From Leptidea sinapis (taxonomy: Eukaryota > Arthropoda > Insecta > Lepidoptera > Pieridae): a DNA stretch of 64,000 bases. Shown piece after piece: positions 13,401 through 25,400 of the stretch. Under the pieces are notes generated by a model that saw only the letters and a program-made list of their open reading frames with translations, did no database searches and had not been told where the DNA came from. How positions within the stretch are numbered: the stretch's first letter is position 1; each line of letters opens with the position of its first letter. The position numbers and the translations under genes are program-made. The stretch covers positions 1,433,501 to 1,497,500 of the forward strand of contig NC_066286.1 in the NCBI RefSeq assembly GCF_905404315.1, read 5' to 3'.

Positions 13401-16400
13401 AATCACTATTAAGAGCAAAAAACGTGACGATTTTTGTGAACATATATTAAATTTTCATGAATGTACTGACAATGAAGTGTCATAATATTTATTTCTTTAA
13501 ATTTTTCTTTGAGAGACTGTCTATAACCAAGCTGATATATAGCACGAACAGCTCTCTTTTGTAGAGCAAACACTATTATACAAATGATTTAGGTTTTCTT
13601 TGGTGTTAATTCCGCCAATATTTGCTATCTGGCACGAGACTGCCAGATTTTGGCGTGACAACACGTCCTGAGGATGCCTCGTGTAGAGGCGAAACACGTG
13701 TCGAATTGTTTTGGAAGCAAATATTGGCGGAATTAACACTAAAGAAAACCTAAATCATTTGTATAATTATGGATTTCCGCAAAGTAACGCCTAATTTTGC
13801 TTAAAATTGCTTGTAACTAGTTCTATTGCTTGTAACTAATTTTATTGCTTGTAACTAATTCTAGTAGGCTTCATAAGATACATAATAGCTTTAAGGGTAA
13901 ATGTATACACTTCTACAATAAAGTCCCAGCCACTGTTCAGGCATTACCTATAAATAAATTTAAATGTTTTATAAAAAAATGGCTCTGTCGTAAATCCTAT
14001 TACTCCACTGCTGAATATCTAAATGATCGGACAGCCTGGGACTAGATTGTGATTATTTTATAGCAACTGTACAATATTGTATATTTTTATTGAAAAAAGA
14101 ATGCTGGGAGAGTTTCTTGCGCCGCTTCTTCTCTCTCAGAGCGCCATTTGTTTCCGAAGCGGTAGTAGTATCTAGCAGTATAAGAAATGACATCAAAAAG
14201 AATTCTAAAGGAATCAATTTTGAGAAAATAAATGCCTTTTATGCCTTTTTATGCCTTTTAATTAAATATTTTTTTTTTGAGCAAACACTATATCAATGTC
14301 AGCAGCATGACCCCACAGTAAAATACCGTATGCCATAGGTAGTAAAGTTCATGCAAACGAGCGCTATCTTCGTATCAAACTAATCTAATCTAACATTCTT
14401 TGAAATTGTTTTTCTCTTAATCTGGGTTTCCAAACAGAAAAATATCTTTGTGATTGAAAATAGAATTATCAAGCTTTATTTTATGCTGCATTTATCGAGA
14501 CACAAAAATATTTGAAAGTGGCCCAGACTCCATACAATGCTGGTCATTCTCCTTTATGACAACTCTTGGAAGCTGTGTGCGTAGCGCAAATATTAAATAT
14601 TACTAGCAGACCCAGCAAACGTTATATTGCCATATAAAGTAATAAAAATATTTTTGGGTTGTAAAAAGTAGATGCAAACGATTCTAAGAATTACCAAATT
14701 TATCGTACTACAATTATTGTAAGTATTGATCCATTGCCATCTTGCAACCCTATAGCAGATTTGTGGATGGAACAGAATAATATAAAAATCGCGATACAAA
14801 TATAGGGGTTGATCGTAGAGGGTTGAAAATTTAGGGTTCCATGTATTTTAAATTTTGTATCATAAAAAAATAAAAACAAAAAATTACATCCAAAAAAATT
14901 AAAAATAAAATTTGGGGTGTACCACCCTAAACATTTAGGGGGATTAAAAATAGATAGTAGCCGATGCTCAGACCTACTAAATAAGCATATAAAATTTGGT
15001 AAAAATCAGTAAAGCCGTTTCGGGGGAGTAAGGTAACTAATAATATATTAAAATCGCGATACAAAAGTAACTGTTAATCGTAGATGGGTGAAAATTTGAA
15101 GTTGTATGTATATTTTAATGCTGACTCATAATCAAACAAATTTAAAAAAAATGTCAAAAAAATTAATAAATAATATTTGGCGTGGACCACCCTTAACATT
15201 TAGGGGGATGAAAAATAGATGTTGTCCGATTCTCAGACCTACCCAATATGCACTCAAAATTTCATGAGAATCGGTCAAGCCGTTTCGAAGGAGTTTAACT
15301 ACAAACACCGCGACATTAGAATTTTATATCTTAGATAATACGCAGTAGTGGTAGTGCGCCATAGCAAAAGCCGCAATTGCGTTTCTTTAGATAAGGAATT
15401 GTAAAGACTGTAAAACTGTGCTAAGTATATCCACTTTCCTCCTCAAAATGTATGAAGCTATTAATAATTAAATGTGTGAGAAACCATGCGCAACTTAAAT
15501 AAACAATAACAAAATATATTATGCTATCAAATGCAGAGAAAGTGAAAATGCTGTGAAGTAAATACTTAGTACAATAATAATAATTAAACATAGAAGTATA
15601 ACGGTAAAGGCTATATTACACCGGGACACCACGGTCGCGGTGGCGCAACCAGTCGCCGCTACCAACAAAATATATACAGCTCTATAGAGAGCTACTCACC
15701 TGGTGTCCGTTTGGTTGCGCAACCAATTTGGTGACTCACCCAGCTCGGACGCGTCATGACTCTGGTGTCTGTATGGTGTCTAGTTTGGTAGCTCACGGAC
15801 ACCTCGGTGGCGCGAATGATGGTAATAAGGTTTCCCGGTGAAATATAGCCCTAAGGACTGGTGGCGTTATTGCCAAAAATCTTAACATTTTAATTCAATA
15901 TTAATCATGTAATCTCTATATATATTATTTCTCAAAGATGTTTATTTGTGAAAACGCCATAACTTCCACAACACACCGACAATGCCAAAGATCTAAAAAA
16001 TTTTTTAATGTTTATGTTCACGCTATTGTTTTAAAATTCAAGATTTTCCAAAAAATAATAGGGCATATAATAATATTCTATTTACAAAATAGATTTGTTG
16101 ACAGCTCAGAATACAGAACAAACCAGAAGTGTTTAATAACATCAAAGAGAATTTAAACACTTCGTCATCACATTTCTACGCAGCGCGTTAAAGAGAATTT
16201 AGGGGATGTTCCGATATGCACTGCGAGCACTGCACAGTGCTATCACTGTAGAAAAATTCGTTCCGTTATGGACTGCCAGTATACTGCCGCAGTACCCTAT
16301 GGAAATATATGACGTCATAAAACGCCGCCATATTCTACTGTGAGCACTGGCATTTTCGAGGTAAGGTACTCGCAGTACTTTGATCACGTGATCAGTTTTG

Positions 16401-19400
16401 ACTGAGTGCCTAAAGTCATAATTAAAATATTTTTAATTTGACAGTACTCCAACAACAGTTTTTTTAATGAACTAGAAAACTTTAATACACTCATTTGAAT
16501 GCCGCGTCTAGAAATGCGGCTGACAGTATACCGGATTGCGTTCCGTTTTAAATAGTAACCAGTATAACTGTACAGTGGTCGCAGTGCATATCGGAACATA
16601 CCCTTAAACACTGTAGCGCGTTGTGGTCAAAATAAACCCCCGCCCGCGCCTCAGCCCCCGCTTAGTGTTACCAACGCTCCATACATTACCGCTTGTATGG
16701 CTTGTATTTTAATAAATTCAATGCTTTAATAAAATTAATTCTAAATATGCAACTAACAGAATACGAAATGTAATCCCATTCCATTTCATCGTATGCCTGT
16801 TTTATACAGATTATTCTGCCTCTCTATTGCGTGCGTTGACGGCTTCTGGCTTTTTTTATGGAATAGGAGGACAAACGAGCGTACGGGTCACCTGGTGTTA
16901 AGTGATCACCGCCGCCCACATTCTCTTGCAACACCAGAGGAATTACTAGTGCGTTGCCGGCCTTTAAGGAAGGTGTATTTGGTTGGGGGGAAGGGGGGGG
17001 GGAATGGCCTCCGGTCCTCGAACTAAACTATGCGAAACATAGCAGCACTAGGCTGCTACTTCACGCCGGTATGCTGACGTCAAAAGACGGCAGCGTGACA
17101 CTGCCACTTTCAATAAGTATATTTATGGCTTGTTGTGTATTCTGATTTCTGAGGCTAAAAATATTAACAACTATCTATATTAATTGTTCTATGGCTGATT
17201 TAGGATTGACGATTCCAAAATTTGTCATTTATTATAGTTTTGTTATAATCTTTCAGTGCAAGCGTTTATATTGTGTGAAGTATTATTTTAATTAAACAGA
17301 CTAAATAAATCTTCTATGTTTAATTAATTCTCGCTTTCACAAAAAACAATGACCGTGAGCAAAACAAAATGGCCGCTGGTTTTGGCGGGAATACAGTACT
17401 GGTTAAACCACTCACCTTGAATACTTGGCGACATAGAAAATTTTCTTTCACGGGCAACAACCTAAATTATAAAAAGAAATTGCTTTAATAAAATATGCGT
17501 CTTATCTATACTTTTTAACTCTTAAATTTTTTCTATAGTAAAATAATAAAATTATGATGTAATCAAGTAATTGAGGGATCCCCTCATAATCAACAGTCGT
17601 AAAATGCTTTTGGTTTAGCAAAATAAGTATTTATATACATACAACATCATCTGGTGAGGTAAAAGTAGGGATGAGAACCACAAATGATCACCAGCACATT
17701 TTTAAGATAATTTTTTCACATGAGGTTACAAGTAAATCTAAGCAAAATAATACAAGGAAATGATAATAGTACCATCAAACTGATCTGGTCAATGCTTACA
17801 CAGAACTCATAATGAGCATTACTCTCGAAGACTGGACAGATAGTGTTACTATTGGCGGGTACATAATATCAAATTTGCGCTACGCTGATGATACTACTTT
17901 AATTGCGACGAGAAGAAGAAGAGCTATTTCTCAAAATGGAGCGCGTGAGTGTAGAGTTTGGATTAAAGATTAACCGCAGTTAAACCAAGGTGATGATTGT
18001 AGATCGATCCAACAATAACTCGCCCGACCTCACGCAGATTTGAAACTGTGAGGTCCTGCAATCTTATGTATATCTTGGTGCTTTAATCTCAAACAATGGA
18101 GGATGAGAGATGAAGTAAAGCGCCGTATGGCGATAGAAAGAACTGCGATAGACAAATTGAAAAAAATATGGAAGAAAAGAAACATCACAAAAGCCACGAA
18201 AATCCGTCTCGTCCAAACAATAATTGTTTTTCCCATATTTTTGTATGCTGCAGACGTGGACGTTGCGACAAGCCGAAAAAAGGAAATTAATACTCTGTAG
18301 ATGTGGTGCTGAAGGAGAATACTGGGAATTTTATGGACCGAGTTTAACACCAACTAATCCTCCAAGAACTTGGCATAAAACAACGCCTTTCGGTGTTAAT
18401 ACAGAGTCGCATTCTTCCGACACGTCTTCCGGCGCGAGAGTTAGTGTCGTGCAGGGCAAAGTGGAGGGCACCAGAGGGCGGGGAAGGTCGCCCATGCGAT
18501 TGACCGACCACATTAAGTCTGCTGTGGGTGGTCCATTTAATGAGTGCAGCAGACCATCGGCCAGCAGGGAAACGTGGCGAATTCTCGTGGGGCGAATCAC
18601 ATCTGCCCCAAAAGATTTCACTTCGCGATGACCACGACCACTCTGTTAAGAGTGTAACGACGAAGAAGATTTACAATGTGTGAGTTGAAGATGCGTTACT
18701 TAGAGAGCTGTTGGCTCAATTAGTAAGAGCGCTCAGGCGGAACTCGAGAGGAATGCGGGACCGAGTCTCGCATCGTCCTAAAATTTTGGTTCAAATTAAA
18801 TTTGTATATTTGAATATTCAAACTGTTTAATTTAAAGAAAATTAAATTCACACACTTGAGTTTCTTTAATCGATTGCCATATTATGTAACATTAAAGTAC
18901 CTGTTAAACAATTTTTTACAAAGAAGCTAAATTATTAATAAGATTTTTTTTGTAACATTTAGGTTTTGGTGGAAGTTACAATCTGAGACCAATATATTCG
19001 TATTGTATAACAGTATGTTATATTAGTAGATATACAATATAAGTATTGAATGTCAGAATATACATGTTTTACTTGGCAAACGAATCACTTTTATCCCTTT
19101 TTCAAACTGCATTCTTCGACCCTTATCACTTAGAACTTACTTTGCCATCTCGGAGAGTTGTAAGCGACCATCCTTGTTGGAATCGAAGACTTGTAACTGG
19201 AATAAATTAAAATTACACTTTCAACATTGTAATTTAAGCAATAAAATTACACTAAGGCTTCTAGCTCTAAGATCGCTTTGCGTTGCGTAGAGACGTCACT
19301 TAATTGTGTGTCTCCTACCGCATTTATCACGGGGAGTGTTCCCAAGAGCTGTGTCACCGGATTTCTGTCGCCGAATTCCACCTTCGCACGATACTCCACA

Positions 19401-22400
19401 AATTAGGATATCATCCCCACCACCTGGTTAAGTGGCGTTCCTCCAAAGTGCGGTTTCCAAAGAACTTTCTTCCACGTATTAAAAAAAACTGTGAAATGGG
19501 CTTTCTTGTGGGGTGTTTTCGAGACTTCCTTAAAAGCCGGCAATTCTCCTGTGAATCCTCTGGTGTTACCAAATAATGTAGGCGGCGATGATAACTTAAT
19601 ACCAGGTGGCCCGTACGCTCACTTGTCCTCCCCTTCCATAAAAAAAATCCGTTCGAGAATAAGACAAACCCCTATCTTCCTGACGTGATAGTGGCGGCTG
19701 GTAAAGGCAGACAGGTTTACTTAGGACGTAGATATTTAATAATTCCACAGTAATGAAACATTCCGTACACGAAGCCCGCTCACCCCAACTGGTTGAATGA
19801 AATGTTTGCATTGCCAATTAGTACAAGTCTATCGGAAGGTCGATGTTAACTAATTACCGGCCGTTAACGTCATGCAGAAATTAATATGAAAAGATTCCGG
19901 CGTTATTCCAACGCGTGGGGCTAACAATACACGCGAGTGTTGAATGAAATGAAAACTTCCAAGCACTCCTTGTTAGTATGTGGTAAAGACTTCCTTGACA
20001 ACCACACTGTCACAATACAGTAAAAAAGCGTCCAAGTGCGAGTCAGTTTCGCCCATAAATGGTTCCGTAGCAGCAAGTAACATAATAAAAAAGTTCTTGT
20101 AGTTCGTTGTAACGATTTATGACGTATTAAAAAAAACTACTTACTAGATCTCGTTCAAACTAATTTTCGGTGGAAGTTTCCATGGTAATGTACATCATAT
20201 ATTTTTTTAGTTTTATCATTCTCTTATTTTAGAAGTTACAGGTCGATGACACACATTTTACCACTTTGTGTCTCTCGCGCAAACAATTCAGTTGATAAAA
20301 TTATATTAGAAACCTCAATATCATTTTTGAAGACCTATCCATAGATACGTATGGGTTTTATGAAAAAAAATTAACCCCAAAAACTTATTGTTTTTTTTTC
20401 TATTTTTATGTGAAAATCTTAATACGGTTCACAGAATACATATACTTACCAAATTGCACCAGTATAGTTCTTATAGTTCCGGAACAAAGTGGCTGTGACA
20501 TACGGACGGACAAACAGACAGACGTGATGAATCTATAAGGACTCCGTTTGTTTAGGCCATTTGGCTACGGTAACGTGACAGTACTTTAACGTCACACTAG
20601 AGCGCCCGAGTCAACGCACGCACACATACACAAGATTTATACGGCCGCTAAGCAATCTTGGGAAGACAAAACTATTGAGTGCCGCGCGGTTCGCCGTCGA
20701 GACTGGTCGATGTCCAAGTTATATTAGCTGCGCCGCGCCGTCCGCGTCGTAAATGTTTTTGTATGTACCAACCCTAGCGCTCCAGACGTAGGTATAAATT
20801 TCAAGGAGACCGCTGAGCTACGATACTGGTCTATTACTTCTATTCTGACTATAGGAATGAAGGCATATATATAAAGAAATAATAATATATCGTAAATATA
20901 TTGGCCTCGGTAAGTCATGCATCTTAAGCCGTTTGGTGTCGAGACACTTGGCCCTTGGGGCCCGGAGGCGCGGATAATGTTCAAAATACTATCTTCGCGC
21001 CTCAATTAGGCTACTGGAAACCCAAGCGCTGGCAACTATTTCGGTCAACGGATCAGCCTAGCCATGTAACGCGGAAATGCTGCCAGTACTCTTGGTATGC
21101 CTCCATTATGTAGTCATTGTATTGTAATAGTTATTTATGCAACTGTTGCGTAATAAGGGGTATTAAAACACGAATGCGGGTTTATCTATTTGGGGTGATA
21201 ATAGTATCACATGAGTGTTTTAATACCTAATTATCAACATTTGCATACAAGACTTTATCTACACCACCCAGAATATGAAACCTCTAAAACATTCTGAAAC
21301 AGTTAGCTTACTCCTAACATTAAAACAGCCAGTCCTAGTAGTAACCTAATATCATCCATTACTGATTATATACAGGTAAACTAAATATTAAAGAAATAAT
21401 TATTTATTTCAGTAGTACTTAATTTACATTTTGTATAGTGCAATTATTAAAAGTCTAAAATATCCGGCGGTGTGCTGTCAAACCTTGAATCGCTCATTTT
21501 TTCAAGAAAAATGGCGGGGATTCGAATAACCTTTTGTTACGACATTACCGCTCTGGTAGTGTGGAACGCGCGTAAACGAAAATGTTCTTTTTTTGAAATT
21601 CATTCAGATACCACACATCGAGCAATAAGAATGTGGCTGTCTGTTGAGACGCTTGAAGGGATCTAAAAAAAAACAAAGGAGTATTGTTATGAAATTCAGT
21701 ACAACATTACAACACTCGTTTGGATGATGTAATGGTTATTATAGAACATTGGATGTTCTAATGTTGGCAGTAAGCTAACTGTTTCAGAATCTTTAATAGA
21801 GGATTTAAAACATGGGTGTAGATACATATAGTTATAAGATTTCTTTTGTTTGAATACAATTCATTGTTCTTAAGTACGTCTATGATGTTCTGTCTCATTG
21901 TAACTCTTGTAACCGTAATTATGTAACATTTGCATAACTAGCTAAGACTGTATATTCTCAAACTCTTTCAAATGTAAAGTACATTACAACCATGTTAAGA
22001 TACACAAAGTGGATGGAAAGCAATTTAAAAGCCTAGCAACAATGACAAGAATTCTTAGAATGGAAGTCTTTGTGTCCGTTAATACTTAAAACAAAAGCTT
22101 TGAGAGTCAGATAAACTATGCACGACTTTTATATTGCACACGTGTTTGTTGAAAAGAAATAAAAATATTGTAATTTTTTGCGGACACTGCCACCAAAATA
22201 TGTACAGACATCCCTACTAATAATACTAAAATGCTAATTTAAGTTTTATTTATGAAAAAAAGGGACGAGACGAGCAGGACTTTCAGCTGATGGTACCTAA
22301 TTGACATTTGATTTGGCCCAGTAAAAAGATAATTGAAAAACCCGAAAATTCTGAGCGGCACTACAACTGCGGTCGTCACCTTGAGGCATAAGATGTCAAT

Positions 22401-25400
22401 TGTCATTTGCCCAGTAATTTCACGTGCTACGGCGCCCTTCAGCACGAAACACAGTAAAACTTACACATTACTGCTTCACTTCAGAAATAGGTGCCTCCCA
22501 GTTTCCAGTGCAAAGTTTGTTTGCTACGCTTTTACGCCGGAGCTACTGAAGTGATTTTGATAAAATTTGGTACTGCGATAGACTAGACCCTAGGAAAGGA
22601 CATAGGCTATATTTTATCCCGCAAAACTCCATGGCTTACGCGGGATTTGTTAAAAATTTAAATTCACGTTGATGAGCTATATAATAGCTATATCTACCAA
22701 TAGTAGGTTTAGTTTGCAATAGCAATCTTCCTCGAAATAAGATTCATATAATATGTTGGGAACGGGAGCGAAAACTGGTACCGGAACTAAAATAGGACAT
22801 GAGATAATTTTCAATTCCAAACTTGCTTATTATTTCAAAAAAAAACTTTTTCTACGCGGACGAAGTCGCGGGCATGAGCAGTAGCTCATTATTAAATTTA
22901 ATGTTGGATTGTAAACATATGTTTTATTACCATAATATGGATAGAAAAACTTTAGCTATTCAAAACAAACGCGGCATCTATGAGATTTCCAAAAACAAAA
23001 GTTCTCAGCAAACTTCGACTGCGTAAGTTTCCCGATTTCTTTCCATTTATCGTGATTATATCGTGATTATTATTGTGAAAATAATGACATTTTAAGACAT
23101 ACATGTTTAAGATCTGTAGGACTATAATATAAGTAATAATCTGTAGGTACTACCTATCGATGGCATGTTGATGTAGCGAGGCTACTATGGCACAAAGCAC
23201 CATACAAGTTCAAATATTTTTAATCAAAATTGGATATTATGTCACTTATCGAAAGTCAAAAAATAACCAGCCTTTCGAAAAAGTATGCCTCAGACCTGAG
23301 AAGAACGGGTGCAACAAATTCAGCGGCCTTCATTTTTTGATAACTGTAAAAAAAATATGGTTACAAAGTAACATCGCACAATTAAATCTGTGGTATCATT
23401 AAGAAAGTCATTTATGCTGTTATGACGATTGATAACACATAACGTATTATTTATGTTGAATTTAGAACCCGATTTAGACAGTGACATCAGCGGAGTAGGA
23501 GCTAACGTATAATTTGAGCATTTTTACTTTTTATTAGCTTCAGCTAATAAAAAGCGTGCCTGTATGTTTGTATGTTTGTAACCGACTTCTTTGGGAGCGA
23601 TTTTGACCCACTTTAAACGGCTAGATTTCGTTTAAACTTTGTAGATTTATCGAGGACCGATGACATTACACTAATTTGACAAGATTATTCCATTATTCAA
23701 TATGCTAATTAAGATATTTGCCAATATATATAAATTTAGAATAAATGAATTTGTGTTTCACGCCATCTAGCAGCATTTTAATAAACTCTTAAGGCAATTT
23801 ATTTATTTTTATTTATTTATTTATTTCTTATTAACACATAACATATTATAGGTAACACAATTATTGTACATACATAAACTCATTTGGTTTTACCGTGTAC
23901 AATAAGGTCGTCGGAAGACATATAATATTATTTAAATTTAAAGTGTAATACTTAATTAACTACTTAAATTAAACTTCTTATTTTTAAAGAAAAATGAAAC
24001 AACTTAAAACTACATATAAATATAAAAACAAAACAAAACAAAGGCATAAACATCTAAATGTTAAGAAATTATAAGTGCTAAGAAATTTTATGAAAAACAT
24101 TACAAACTAAATAACTTACAAATACCCTCAATATTAACACTACAAGTATTGTTGCTTTATCTACAGAGTGATTATTTTATTTATAAACAATAAAACACTG
24201 CAAGAAGGACGAGGAGAGTGATTTTTTTTTTATTTCTTTATTAATTAAAACATTAGTTGAGTTTTGACAGAAAGTATTGATTTAATTTATATTTTAGGGT
24301 TTTTTACTGTGATTCTGAAATGATATCATGGAATATACGCGTATACAAATTATTCTGTTATGATGAAGTAATGTTTTTATTTACGAAAAGATGGCGCTGT
24401 TTAAGTATTCTGTTCCATTATAAATTATTAATGCGTGATTTAACTGAGCTACTTATTATAAGAGCTAGTTCGGTGATTTCCGGCTAGCTGAATTAAGTGA
24501 TCTTTCAATTAACTAAAATATTTTTATTTGCAGATATTAAAATCCCTACATTCAATCTAAAAAATTTAACTAAAAAATTAATAATAAATAATAGTTTAAA
24601 AAAAACTAAAAAACACGCTTTATATAAAATTCAACTAAAAATTAGAAAATAAATTTTAATAAATTTAAATTGAAAATAGTGTAAAAAAATATATTTCATT
24701 ATAAACAAAAGCGTGGGGTGTAGAAGAGTTATTATAAAAAAAATATATTTCTATGTAAAAAAAAGCGTGGGGTGCTTTTTAAGATATTATTAAAATAATA
24801 ATTCTTCTACACCCCACGCTTTTGTTTATACTGAAACTAGCTGACCCGGCAAACGTTGTTTTGCCATATAAAGTATAATTCACGCGATAGTTTTATAAAT
24901 AATAGCCTATGTGTTATTCTGGTGTGTAAGCTATATTATTGTAAAGTTTCATAAAAATCCATTTAGTAGTTTTTGCGTTAAAGAAGTTCAAACATACATC
25001 CAGACATACAAACTTTCACATTTATAATATTATAATAGGATATATTTTTTTACACTATTATCAATTTAAATTTATTAAAATTTATTTATAGCACACTTAG
25101 GCTTGGTGATTGACGCACAGTTAACACACGACTAAGGAGAAAGCAGAAAAGTGTGCTAATGTCTTTAAGCACACTTTTGCGGTTCCGCTATCAGACTGCG
25201 AGTGATATTATGTCAAGATGTATATAAAGAACGTCATTGGTTAGAATTAAAAACAGTTTCGACTTCCGAGCTCTTTATTTTTCTTTCTTTCGCTGCTGTT
25301 CTCTCTATAAAACTAGATAAAACTAGTTCACGTCGGATCAAATCAAAATGAACAATAAAACATCTCACCATTGTATCCGTGTATTCGATTAACTTATCTT

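Noticed and set aside
16384..16611. 75-codon minus frame in the 16202-16603 element
   Set aside because: Covers the TIR and a non-coding MITE interior; no transposase motif.
18030..18353. 107-codon minus frame with hydrophobic stretch FVAFVMFLFFHIFFNLSIAV
   Set aside because: Antisense to the RTE reverse transcriptase region; hydrophobicity reflects lysine-rich sense codons read backwards.
18331..18621. A 96-codon minus frame
   Set aside because: Antisense of an RTE-type LINE C-terminus that reads correctly on the plus strand.
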